Below, in pieces: positions 14,876-22,471 of a stretch of 24,527 nt of DNA. The stretch lies in the NCBI GenBank assembly GCA_017390125.1, contig JAFPCT010000208.1, forward strand, positions 1 to 24,527, given 5' to 3'. Numbering within the stretch: position 1 is the stretch's first letter; each line of letters begins with the position of its first letter. Source of the stretch: Treponema sp. GTDB taxonomy: Bacteria; Spirochaetota; Spirochaetia; Treponematales; Treponemataceae. The translations under genes were made by a program, and so were the position numbers. The notes under the pieces are model-generated. The model did no database searches. It saw nothing but the letters and a program-made list of their open reading frames with translations, and had not been told where the DNA came from.

Positions 14876-16780
14876 ATGATGAAGAAAAACTCCCTTGTTC
14901 TGTACAAAAAATTCTGTGCCGTAATCATTGATTTCGACGGCGAAAAAACAGTAATAAAATTTCAAACTTCTCCAGGTTCTCCGGGAGGAAAAAAGCCTCA
15001 GTACACAGAGCTTAAAGTCCGGGAAAAAGACATTATTCCCCTTGCACAGGAAGCCTGCTCCTCTCTGGAAAATGCGCTTGCTTATTCAGAGGAGGGTTTC
15101 GAAGCGAAAATACAGGAAAGCTGGGAGCTTCTTCAGAGCGATGAGTCAACGGCAAGAGAAAGCATAAGCCTGCAGGACCTGGCAGAACTTTCAGCCGGAA
15201 GTTTCGAGGCAGACAAAAGCTGGTTCTACCTGAATCAGTTCAAGGCCTCTCTGGAATTTGGCCAGGATGAGAACGCGCTTAAAAATCTGGAACTGAAATT
15301 CATCCCGCGTTCAGCAGAAGAAATCGAATCTATAAAACAGAAAAACTACGAAAAAGAGCACGAAGAAGAAATTCATGCGGCATTCATTGCCCGGCTGAAG
15401 GAAAGAAAACTCAACCTGCCGGATGACGCCCGCTTTATGAATGAAGTTGAAAACGTAGCTTTCTGCAAGAGTGAAAAATCAAAGGTCATGGTAGAAGCCG
15501 GAGTTACCCAGACCCCGGAAAAAGCTCATCAGCTCCTTATAGACACAGGAATATGGGACATAACAAAAAATCCATATCCAACCCGCCATGGACTTTCAAT
15601 GGTAAGCGCAAAGGAAGGACTGGGAACCCCGCCGGAGGAAGAACGGCTTGAAGTACAGGAAACCGCCTATGCAATCGACAGCCCCTGGTCAACAGATCCT
15701 GACGATGCCGTATGCTTTGACGGAAAATACCTGTGGGTTCACATCGCTGACCCGGCATGTTTCGTAAAGCCGGACAGTTCCATCGACAGAGTTGCAAGAG
15801 ACAAAGGAACAACCCTTTACCTTCCGGAAGGAGCCGTACGCATGCTTGCAGAGGAAAGCCTTGCCGACTATGCGCTGGGACTTCAGGAACGAAGCCGTGC
15901 GCTTTCCTTCCGCATTCTGCTTAAAGATGACAATTCTATAGAAGAATGTAAGATTTTCAAGACATATGTAAACGTAAGGCGTCTCACGTATAAAGAAGCA
16001 ACGGAGCAGAAAGACAGTCCGGAGCTCAAACCTCTCTTTGAAATTGCAGAAAAGAACGTTGAGCGCCGAAAGAAATCTGGTGCCACAAACATCGACCTTC
16101 CGGAAATTCACATGAGCGTTGATCCGGAAACAAAAAAAGTTCAGATCGGTCCACTTGAACGCTATGCCGCAGACAGCATGGTTTGCGAAATGATGCTTCT
16201 TGCTGGTGAAGGTGCCGCATATTTCGCATTCAACAACGGTATTCCGTTCCCGTATGTAAGTCAGGAGGCCCCGGACGTTCCTAAGGACATTCTTCCCGGA
16301 CTGGCCGGACAGTTTCAGCTTTTAAGATGCATGCACAAAAGAAGCGTAGGCGTAACTCCTGGAATGCATTCCGGACTGGGACTGGCTCTTTACAGCCAGG
16401 TAACAAGTCCACTTCGCCGCTACGGTGATTTGATTGCCCACCAGCAGCTCCGGTCATATTTGAACGGCGAAAAACTTCTGGACAAAGATACAATGCTTGA
16501 ACGAATTAGTCATGGAGACGCGGCAAGCGTTGCCGCAAGAAAAGCAAGCCGGCTGAGCGAAACTCATTGGAAACTCATCTACCTGCTCCAGAATCCTGAA
16601 TGGACAGGAACAGCGGTGTGTATAGACAAAAAATATGAAGATCCGCTTTTCATGATTCCAAGCCTTGCTCTTCAGGCTTCGATCAAGGGACTTACAGACA
16701 TTAATCTGAACGATGAAATTACAGTAAAAGTTCAGGGAATAGACATTCCGACTCAAAAAGTTGAATTCGTAAAAGTCTGA
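14876..16780 (+). CDS. RNB-domain exoribonuclease (RNase II/R family)
   Basis: The 634-residue protein has an N-terminal part of about 250 residues that is charged and helical. The catalytic RNB domain begins at AIDSPWSTDPDDA, whose Asp268, Asp274, Asp276 and Asp277 are the expected Mg2+-binding set. Typical RNB segments follow: VHIADPACFV, TTLYLPEGAVRML and, near the end, TSPLRRYGDLIAHQQL. A short C-terminal segment of about 60 residues may be a reduced S1-like fold. It should degrade RNA 3' to 5' in the cytoplasm. It is shorter than RNase R and lacks a clear full S1 domain, so it fits the smaller RNB proteins found outside proteobacteria. Two consecutive ATGs (14876 and 14879) start the frame. 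It is transcribed alone. Confidence 0.88.
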   Translation: MMKKNSLVLYKKFCAVIIDFDGEKTVIKFQTSPGSPGGKKPQYTELKVREKDIIPLAQEACSSLENALAYSEEGFEAKIQESWELLQSDESTARESISLQDLAELSAGSFEADKSWFYLNQFKASLEFGQDENALKNLELKFIPRSAEEIESIKQKNYEKEHEEEIHAAFIARLKERKLNLPDDARFMNEVENVAFCKSEKSKVMVEAGVTQTPEKAHQLLIDTGIWDITKNPYPTRHGLSMVSAKEGLGTPPEEERLEVQETAYAIDSPWSTDPDDAVCFDGKYLWVHIADPACFVKPDSSIDRVARDKGTTLYLPEGAVRMLAEESLADYALGLQERSRALSFRILLKDDNSIEECKIFKTYVNVRRLTYKEATEQKDSPELKPLFEIAEKNVERRKKSGATNIDLPEIHMSVDPETKKVQIGPLERYAADSMVCEMMLLAGEGAAYFAFNNGIPFPYVSQEAPDVPKDILPGLAGQFQLLRCMHKRSVGVTPGMHSGLGLALYSQVTSPLRRYGDLIAHQQLRSYLNGEKLLDKDTMLERISHGDAASVAARKASRLSETHWKLIYLLQNPEWTGTAVCIDKKYEDPLFMIPSLALQASIKGLTDINLNDEITVKVQGIDIPTQKVEFVKV

Positions 16781-16798
16781 TTCCCCGGGTTATCAGAT
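16775..16798. other. Short stem-loop between convergent genes
   Basis: TCTGAT (16776-16781) and ATCAGA (16792-16797) can pair over a 10-base GC-rich loop. There is no T run on either strand. It lies in the 21-base gap between the ribonuclease stop and the kinase-like stop, so it may act as a weak end signal. Confidence 0.25.
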
Positions 16799-16801
16799 CC
16801 T

Positions 16802-17407
16802 TCAGTTTCCGGCATTACCGTTGTTGTAGAGCTCAGCAAGGATTTCTACGGCACGGTCCTGCCCCAAGGAAGTTGAATTCAAGGTTATGTCGTAATTACG
16901 GGAATCCCCCCACTTCATGTCAGTATAAAACTGCACGTAAGTAGAACGGCGGCGGTCCATTTCCTTAAGGTATACTTCCGGGAGCGCAATTTTCTTATCA
17001 GATTCCTTAAGCAGACGCTCTATGCGGGCTTTTTTATCTGCATGAATGAATACGTTCATCACGTCATTCCTGTTTTTCAATATGTAATCAGCACAGCGGC
17101 CAACTATTACGCAAGGCTCTTTCTCTGCAAGCTCCGTAATGATTTTGTGCTGCAGAGCCCAGATGTTGTCTTCTACAGAAGGTCCGTTGTAATACATTCC
17201 GGTTGAAAAGAAAACTTCGATTGCAACCTTGTTGCCGTATTCGCCCTTTTCCTCGATAAAATTTTCGCAGAGCCCGCTTTCTTCAGCAACCTTTCCAATA
17301 ATCTCTCGGTCATAACATTTTATTCCAAGCTTTTCCGCAAGTTTCTGAGCAATTGCATTGCCGCCGCTTGCAAACTGCCGGCTTATAGTAATGATTCTGT
17401 ATCCCAT
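16802..17407 (-). CDS. Cytidylate-kinase-like family protein
   Basis: The 201-residue cytoplasmic protein begins MGYRIITISRQFASGGNAIAQKLAEKLG, followed by CYDREIIGKVAEESG. This is the pattern of the cytidylate-kinase-like family (Cytidylate_kin2), whose P-loop-like segment differs from classical Cmk. Further matches are VIVGRCADYIL (the glycine/arginine core), VFIHADKKARIERL and the YDITLNS ending. The phosphate acceptor is unknown for most members. The frame runs upstream to 17548, but the ATG at 17407 is preceded by GGAGGTG at correct spacing and gives the conserved N-terminus, so it is chosen. A promoter directly upstream would start transcription at or near the ribosome site. The gene is divergent from the membrane pseudokinase-like gene. 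Confidence 0.82.
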   Translation of the reverse strand: MGYRIITISRQFASGGNAIAQKLAEKLGIKCYDREIIGKVAEESGLCENFIEEKGEYGNKVAIEVFFSTGMYYNGPSVEDNIWALQHKIITELAEKEPCVIVGRCADYILKNRNDVMNVFIHADKKARIERLLKESDKKIALPEVYLKEMDRRRSTYVQFYTDMKWGDSRNYDITLNSTSLGQDRAVEILAELYNNGNAGN

Positions 17408-17423
17408 GGCACACCTCCGGTAA

Positions 17424-17451
17424 ATTATACACCCCATTCTAGATTTTTCAA
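17424..17451 (-). promoter_or_regulatory. Promoter of the cytidylate-kinase-like gene
   Basis: On the minus strand TTGAAA (17451-17446), a 16-base spacer and a perfect TATAAT (17429-17424) are followed 4 bases later by CGGAGGTG (the ribosome site) and the ATG at 17407. The 5' leader would be only about 10 bases, consisting essentially of the Shine-Dalgarno sequence. Confidence 0.6.
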
Positions 17452-17489
17452 AAAGTATTTTCATCTGCCGAATGCAAGACCAGCCCCAC

Positions 17490-17518
17490 TTGCTTTTTTT
17501 CTCAGCGGCATTTATTTT
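17490..17518 (+). promoter_or_regulatory. Candidate leaderless promoter of the pseudokinase-like gene
   Basis: TTGCTT (17490-17495), a 17-base spacer and TATTTT (17513-17518) end 6 bases before the ATG at 17525. No ribosome site is visible. The -10 box is weak and the region is T-rich, so chance is possible. Confidence 0.35.
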
Positions 17519-17524
17519 TAACCC

Positions 17525-19129
17525 ATGCAGAGCATTTTTTTCTCCCATGACAATTCCGTTTTTTTGAATTCAAGCCTTTCAGAAGAACTTTTTGCAAAAA
17601 CAAAATTCTCACTCATGCTTGAGGAAACAGGATGGATTGCGTCAAGAAACAAAGATACAGGGGATTTCAGTTTTACCCCATGGAAATTCACCGGAACAAA
17701 GACTTCTGACAATGGCGAAGTTTTTTTTACAGCCCAGAATGTTTCCGGAAAAAATACAGGAGACCTGCTCTCTTCACAACCAGAAAACAGACAGCTGCTT
17801 TTTTCACTTATCCGGACGTTCGAAAATGCCCGGGAACAGAACATTCCCCTGCCGTGCTGCGGACCGGAAGGCATTCTCTACGATTCCAAAACCGACTCCT
17901 TTGTCTTTTCACCTGAAAAAAACTATGACCGATGCGCGGCAAACCTAGGAAAAAAACTTTATGACGAAATTCAGGATTCATGGCGTGACAGCCTGCTTTC
18001 CGGAAGCGCAGCCCTTTCCTTTACAGCCTCAGTATTTGCCTACTTTGCGCTGACGGGAAACAAGCCTTACCCAGAGGAAGCGAAAACTGAGAAAAGCGTA
18101 AAAATCTGCGAGCGCAATTTTCTTCCCGTTGAATATGCAATTAATGGAATAAACATGAGCCTTGCCGCTGCCATCGACACAAACCTGAGCGCAGAGGAGA
18201 AAAAACTTCCGGTTCCCCTTGATGAGCTTGAGACGGAGCTTTTTAACCATGAATCAGAAAAACATCAGGTGCCGCCGGAAGACTTTGAAAAAAAGGTAAA
18301 GGCCTTTGTCCTCAGGCAGCAGAAAAAAATAAACCGCAGGCATATGTTCAACCGCTGGATTTACACGGGAATCGCCGCCTTTGCCGGACTGCTGTTCGTC
18401 CTGATTGCAACCGCCTCCATTTTCCTTGAGCACAACAGAAAGCCTTCTGTCCGGGGACTTGATGACCTGCAGGTCGTAAAAGTCTTTTACGCCGGAATTC
18501 ACCACATGGACACAGACTATATGGCTGCAGCGGAAAAAGACTGTCCGGCTGCAAAACGATACATAATGCAGATTCCGCAGATTTATGTTTCCACCCAAAT
18601 GAAAAGCGCGTACAATTTCGATTCCGGAATTTCCACCCCAGAGAACTGGCTTTTTTTTGAGCCTGACACAAAGAAATCCTATTCACACTTTGTCTTTGGA
18701 ATTACGAATTTCACTGTCGACGGCGAGATGTCCACTTTGAATGAAAAAGCACCTCTCCGCAGGGACAGGCTCCCTAAGCTTCTAAAAAAATCAGACGGAA
18801 CGCGGCTTTATTCCGGGGAAGAGACAAATCATTCCGTCCGATACTACCTTGTGCACACCGTAGGCGAAGAGCTGATTATTGACGAATACACAACAGAACT
18901 GACCCTTACCTTTACCGATGACCGCTGGCAGATCACGGCAATGAATGAAAGATGCGTAACCACCTCAGCCGGACTTCTGGATTTCAGTCTGGACTACAAG
19001 AAAAGCCTTTCCAGAAACAACGGAAACGAACTTTCTGCCACAGAAGAGCTTCGCTCTAAATACAATTGGCTTCCATATAAAAAGTCAATTGAAGAAGAAA
19101 AAGAACGCCTGGACGCAATCGGCTACTGA
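17525..19129 (+). CDS. Membrane-anchored protein: degenerate kinase-like N-domain, one TM helix, external NTF2-like C-domain
   Basis: The protein has 534 residues, no signal peptide and a single strong membrane helix at about 278-301, preceded by a basic RQQKKINRRH stretch. Residues 1-277 should thus be cytosolic and 302-534 external. The cytosolic part contains PLPCCGPEGILYDSKTDSFV (about 108-127), which resembles a kinase catalytic loop (PxNIL) without the HRD and DFG acidic residues. It is followed by SFTASVFAYFALTGNKPYPE (about 165-184), like the C-lobe helix ending LTGxxPF. The external part contains VVKVFYAGIHHMDTDYMAAA and ends with a LTFTDDRWQIT-type strand, suggestive of an NTF2-like fold. 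These are pattern readings, and I know no named family. It is transcribed alone and I see no terminator after it. Confidence 0.6.
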   Translation: MQSIFFSHDNSVFLNSSLSEELFAKTKFSLMLEETGWIASRNKDTGDFSFTPWKFTGTKTSDNGEVFFTAQNVSGKNTGDLLSSQPENRQLLFSLIRTFENAREQNIPLPCCGPEGILYDSKTDSFVFSPEKNYDRCAANLGKKLYDEIQDSWRDSLLSGSAALSFTASVFAYFALTGNKPYPEEAKTEKSVKICERNFLPVEYAINGINMSLAAAIDTNLSAEEKKLPVPLDELETELFNHESEKHQVPPEDFEKKVKAFVLRQQKKINRRHMFNRWIYTGIAAFAGLLFVLIATASIFLEHNRKPSVRGLDDLQVVKVFYAGIHHMDTDYMAAAEKDCPAAKRYIMQIPQIYVSTQMKSAYNFDSGISTPENWLFFEPDTKKSYSHFVFGITNFTVDGEMSTLNEKAPLRRDRLPKLLKKSDGTRLYSGEETNHSVRYYLVHTVGEELIIDEYTTELTLTFTDDRWQITAMNERCVTTSAGLLDFSLDYKKSLSRNNGNELSATEELRSKYNWLPYKKSIEEEKERLDAIGY

Positions 19130-19153
19130 GGCCTCTGTCCGCGCTCAATTCAA

Positions 19154-19205
19154 AATGACAAAAACGCAAAAAATGTCATTGACATTGCTCGGCTGATTAT
19201 ATACT
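19154..19205 (+). promoter_or_regulatory. Promoter and candidate operator of the mmdA-type gene
   Basis: A perfect TTGACA -35 (19179-19184) and a TATACT -10 (19200-19205) are separated by a short 15-base spacer. The -35 lies within TGTCA-T-TGACA (19174-19184), an inverted repeat of TGACA half-sites. A third TGACA (19156-19160) lies 24 bases upstream in direct orientation. A palindrome overlapping the -35 of a suboptimally spaced promoter is a common arrangement for a repressor or activator site; the regulator is unknown. Confidence 0.5.
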
Positions 19206-19234
19206 ATCTAACTAGATATTTGGAGGTTTTCCCG

Positions 19235-20725
19235 ATGGAATACAATGTTGAAAAACAACATGAAAAAGGTAAATTTCACGCAATCGAACGTATCAATCAT
19301 CTTTGCGACAAAGATTCTTTTATGGAAATTTATTCAGGTGTACGCCACAACTGCACAAGCTTTGGAATGGACAAGAAAGACATTCCTTATGACGGTGTTA
19401 TAACTGGATTTGGAAAAATCAACGGAAGAAAGGTTGCTGTTTACGCTCAGGACTTTACAGTTCAGGGCGGTTCATTGGGACTTATGCACGGTAAAAAAAT
19501 TGCCGAGCTCATCGACAAAGCAATTGAAGCTCGATGCCCTGTTATCGGAATCAATGACTCGGGCGGAGCACGCATTCAGGAAGGTGTAGACGCTCTCTGT
19601 GGTTACGGAGACCTTTTCTATCAGAACGTACGTGCTTCAGGCTCAGTTCCTCAGATTTCAATCATCGCAGGTCCTTGTGCCGGCGGTGCAGTTTACTCTC
19701 CTGGAATCACAGACTTCATTTTTGCCGTTGATAAAATCAGCCAGCTCTTCATCACTGGTCCTAAGGTTGTAAAGTCAGTAATGTTCATGGACATTTCTGC
19801 AGAAGACCTTGGCGGCGCTGCAATCCATTCAAAGAAATCTGGCGTAGCTCAGTTCCGCTGCATTGGTGAGCCGGACTGCTTCAACAAAGTACGCAAGCTT
19901 CTTGACTACATTCCGCATTATTACGGAGATGAGCTTGTTCAGGCTGCAAAATTCAAGTTTGACGAGCACAAGAAAGCAAAACATATTGAAAAAATTCTTC
20001 CTGAGAACACACGTCAGGGTTACGACATCCGAGATGTAATCAACGACGTTACAGATGACGATTCATTCTTTGAAGTTTCACAGGAATTTGCAATCAACTG
20101 TGTAATCGGTTTTGCAAAAATCGAAAGCCGTTCTGTCGGCATCATCGCAAACAACCCTGCCGGAATGGGCGGTGTTCTTGACTGCGATGCCTCTGACAAA
20201 ATTGCACGTCATGTACGCTATTGTGACGCATACAATATTCCTATCGTAACTTTCGTAGACGTTCCAGGATTTATCCCAGGTCCACAGGAAGAGCAGAAGG
20301 GTATCATCCGTCACGGTGCAAAAGTAATCTATGCATACTCTGAATCAACTGTACCAAAAGTAACAGTAATCACACGCAAGGCATACGGCGGAGCTTACAT
20401 CGCAATGTGTTCAAAGCACATCGGTGCAGACTACGTTTACGCTTGGCCGGCTTCAGAAATCGCCGTTATGGGTGCTGACGGAGCCGTAGGAATCCTTTAT
20501 GCAAAAGAAATGAAGGATCCTGCAAAAGCTGAATACGTAGCAGAAAAGAAAGCACTGTACGAGACAGAAATCATGACTCCGACAATCGCAGCAAAACGCG
20601 GTTACATCAGCGAAGTCATCGAGCCAAGCGATACACGCAAGTACATCGCAAAGAGCCTCGACTTCCTCGCCGAAAAGCGCGCAATGGACAATCCGTTAAA
20701 AAAGCACGGAAATATCCCATTGTAA
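19235..20725 (+). CDS. mmdA: Biotin-dependent acyl-CoA carboxyltransferase (methylmalonyl-CoA decarboxylase alpha / propionyl-CoA carboxylase beta type)
   Basis: The 496-residue protein is a double crotonase-fold carboxyltransferase. The N-domain has GGARIQEG (110-117) and the oxyanion/acyl-CoA loop GPCAGGAVYSPG (146-157), followed by GGAAIHSKKSGVAQ. The C-domain has NNPAGMGGVLDCDASDKIARHVRYCDAYNIP, VDVPGFIPGPQEE and RKAYGGAYIAM (381-391). It moves CO2 between acyl-CoA (probably propionyl/methylmalonyl-CoA) and carboxybiotin. Decarboxylase and carboxylase roles cannot be separated from this subunit alone. The frame extends to a TTG at 19220, but the ATG at 19235 has GGAGG 8 bases upstream and is chosen. 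It stands alone: no biotin carrier, biotin carboxylase, gamma or beta subunit is adjacent. It has its own promoter and terminator, and the biotin carrier nearest to it is OadA. Confidence 0.9.
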   Translation: MEYNVEKQHEKGKFHAIERINHLCDKDSFMEIYSGVRHNCTSFGMDKKDIPYDGVITGFGKINGRKVAVYAQDFTVQGGSLGLMHGKKIAELIDKAIEARCPVIGINDSGGARIQEGVDALCGYGDLFYQNVRASGSVPQISIIAGPCAGGAVYSPGITDFIFAVDKISQLFITGPKVVKSVMFMDISAEDLGGAAIHSKKSGVAQFRCIGEPDCFNKVRKLLDYIPHYYGDELVQAAKFKFDEHKKAKHIEKILPENTRQGYDIRDVINDVTDDDSFFEVSQEFAINCVIGFAKIESRSVGIIANNPAGMGGVLDCDASDKIARHVRYCDAYNIPIVTFVDVPGFIPGPQEEQKGIIRHGAKVIYAYSESTVPKVTVITRKAYGGAYIAMCSKHIGADYVYAWPASEIAVMGADGAVGILYAKEMKDPAKAEYVAEKKALYETEIMTPTIAAKRGYISEVIEPSDTRKYIAKSLDFLAEKRAMDNPLKKHGNIPL

Positions 20726-20757
20726 AAAAAATATAAGGGCAGGATGCCCGTGCACAG

Positions 20758-20795
20758 CGCCTGAAGAATACTTGAGTTCTTCAGGCGTTTTTTTT
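20758..20795. terminator. Strong rho-independent terminator after mmdA, probably bidirectional
   Basis: An 11-bp stem CGCCTGAAGAA (20758-20768) / TTCTTCAGGCG (20777-20787) with an 8-base loop is followed by eight T (20788-20795). The stop codon of the convergent lipoprotein gene begins 3 bases later; minus-strand U-run support is weaker. Confidence 0.92.
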
Positions 20796-20797
20796 GC

Positions 20798-21232
20798 CTA
20801 ATTCATTCCATATCGTCCGAAAGGATCTTCCAGCACCCTGCCGCTTTCATATTCAACCCTGCAGGCATAAAAATAATCCACCAGATAAGGCTCGTCAGGC
20901 TCTGTTTCCAGATAGTCATCCAGAAGTATAAAAAAATTCCTCTCTTCCCCCTGTTCAATGGGATTTTCAGAAAAACCGAAATGAAATTCCATCCAGTCCG
21001 TCGCAAAAACAGGTTCTCCGTCTTCATCGAACAGGCTCAGGATGAAATTCATTCCGGTAATTCTTTCAGGAAGTCTGTTCTCAACGGTGCAGGCAACCCC
21101 CCATTGTCCTCCATGCTCACATCCAGAAGTCATCTCACCACGCACAATCAGAGGAAAAGAGACTTGTCTATTTGACAGACAGGAAAAACACAGGATCATT
21201 GCCACAACAACCAATAAAAACAATCTTCTCAA
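20798..21232 (-). CDS. Small putative lipoprotein of unknown function
   Basis: The 144-residue protein has an Arg-Arg N-terminus, a hydrophobic leader and a relaxed spirochaete-type lipobox (CFSC, Cys at residue 18). The mature part is acidic. It contains a conserved-looking beta-rich segment (GQWGVACTVENRLPERITGMNFILSLFD, residues about 42-69) like a small immunoglobulin-like or FxLYD-type fold; I do not recognise the family. The best start is a TTG at 21232 preceded by GGGGTTAG. The first ATG (residue 12) would leave no signal peptide. A TATACT lies upstream on the minus strand near 21245-21250. It converges with mmdA and is divergent from corA. Confidence 0.6.
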   Translation of the reverse strand: MRRLFLLVVVAMILCFSCLSNRQVSFPLIVRGEMTSGCEHGGQWGVACTVENRLPERITGMNFILSLFDEDGEPVFATDWMEFHFGFSENPIEQGEERNFFILLDDYLETEPDEPYLVDYFYACRVEYESGRVLEDPFGRYGMN

Positions 21233-21267
21233 AATCTAACCCCACAGTATATGACGGGCCTACCCAT

Positions 21268-21345
21268 AAAAAAAATGTAATTCCTTAAAAAAAATCGCTT
21301 TTTTTTTTCAAAAAAATTGTTTCTATATACAATTTATGCTATCAT
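21268..21345 (+). promoter_or_regulatory. corA: corA promoter with upstream A/T tracts
   Basis: TTGTTT (21317-21322), a 17-base spacer and TATCAT (21340-21345) form a promoter about 50 bases before the corA start. Upstream lie 8 A (21268-21275), 8 A (21287-21294), 10 T (21299-21308) and 7 A (21310-21316), spaced roughly on the helical repeat. Such tracts can bend DNA and act as UP elements. Confidence 0.5.
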
Positions 21346-21393
21346 TTCGGCGGACGCTATCCGTTTCTATTCCAAAAATAAAGGAAGAGGACC

Positions 21394-22440
21394 ATGATTA
21401 CCTATTGGCAGCAGGAAGACGGAAAATTCAAGAGAATTAAAGAAGAAGAGCTGGATTCTCAGAAAAGAACCTGGGTTGATGCAAGAATCGTAACCCGGGA
21501 TGACGTTGAAATTCTCCAAAATGAATACAAAATCGATCCTGAGCACATTCTGGATATCCTCGACCCGGATGAACAGTCCCGACTTGAAGACGGTGACGAT
21601 TACCTTTTGACAATCATCCGGCTTCCTATTTTTGAGCCATTATCTGACCCTCAGTACCTTACCTGCCCTCTTGGAATTGTAATCAAAGACAACTTCATCA
21701 TTACAATCTGCTGGACTGACTGCGAGGTCCTCCGGGATTTTACGACAGGAAGAATCAAGGGCGTTTCACTGCAGGACTTTCCGGCATTCATCATGCGCAT
21801 CTTAAGCCGGGCAGATTTGAACTACCTGCGTTACCTTAAGGAAATAAACCGCCGATCAACGGCAATTCAGAACGAAATGTCTCTCTCAATTGACAACAAC
21901 GAGATTCTCCAGCTCCTCAGCCTTGAAAAATCTCTGGTATACTTTACCACCTCACTTAAGGCGAACCAGCTGCTCCTTGAAAAATACCGCAAGACAAAGC
22001 TCATCAAACTTGACTACGATGACATTGACTGGCTTGACGACGTTGAGATTGATAACCGGCAGGCTATTGAAATGGCAGATACATACAGAAACGTACTTGT
22101 GGGCGTAATGGACGCCTTTGACTCAGTCATCAACAACAACCTGAACATGTACATGAAGCGTCTTTCAATCCTGAACCTGGTTCTTATGGTCCCTACATTT
22201 ATAACAAGCTTCTTTGGAATGAACGTAGAGCTTCCTTTTGTTAAATACGGATTCTGGGCCGGCTGGATTATCAGCGGACTCTGCCTCATTGCGGTCATCG
22301 CAACTCAGATAGTCCTTACGATGTTGGAAAAACGCTACCCTCGTTCGTCAAAAATAAATCCTAAACTTGTCAACTTTAAGCGCAAAGAACGCAAGAACGC
22401 AAAACGAATGAAATCCATCGAAGCGGCATTGAGCGATTGA
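21394..22440 (+). CDS. corA: CorA-family divalent cation (Mg2+/Co2+) transporter
   Basis: The 348-residue protein has a long acidic and helical cytosolic N-domain (1-255). Two C-terminal membrane helices follow (about 257-274 and 289-311) with the signature TSFFGMNVELP (Gly275-Met276-Asn277) between them. This is the pore/selectivity motif of the pentameric CorA channel of the inner membrane. The short basic tail (KRKERKNAKRMKS) is typical. A YNLEE-like motif is not clear. The start has AGGAAGAGG upstream. A second gene starts 31 bases after the stop and probably shares the transcript. Mg2+ is inferred; related proteins also carry Co2+, Ni2+ or Zn2+. Confidence 0.92.
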   Translation: MITYWQQEDGKFKRIKEEELDSQKRTWVDARIVTRDDVEILQNEYKIDPEHILDILDPDEQSRLEDGDDYLLTIIRLPIFEPLSDPQYLTCPLGIVIKDNFIITICWTDCEVLRDFTTGRIKGVSLQDFPAFIMRILSRADLNYLRYLKEINRRSTAIQNEMSLSIDNNEILQLLSLEKSLVYFTTSLKANQLLLEKYRKTKLIKLDYDDIDWLDDVEIDNRQAIEMADTYRNVLVGVMDAFDSVINNNLNMYMKRLSILNLVLMVPTFITSFFGMNVELPFVKYGFWAGWIISGLCLIAVIATQIVLTMLEKRYPRSSKINPKLVNFKRKERKNAKRMKSIEAALSD

Positions 22441-22471
22441 CACAAAAACTTCAGAGGGAGAAAATAAAGGC

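Noticed and set aside
17408..17548. Upstream extension of the cytidylate-kinase-like frame
   Set aside because: The conserved N-terminus and a good GGAGGTG site begin at 17407; the extension contains the promoter of the gene and overlaps the divergent gene.
19220..19234. Upstream TTG start for the mmdA-type gene
   Set aside because: The TTG overlaps the GGAGG ribosome site used by the ATG at 19235.
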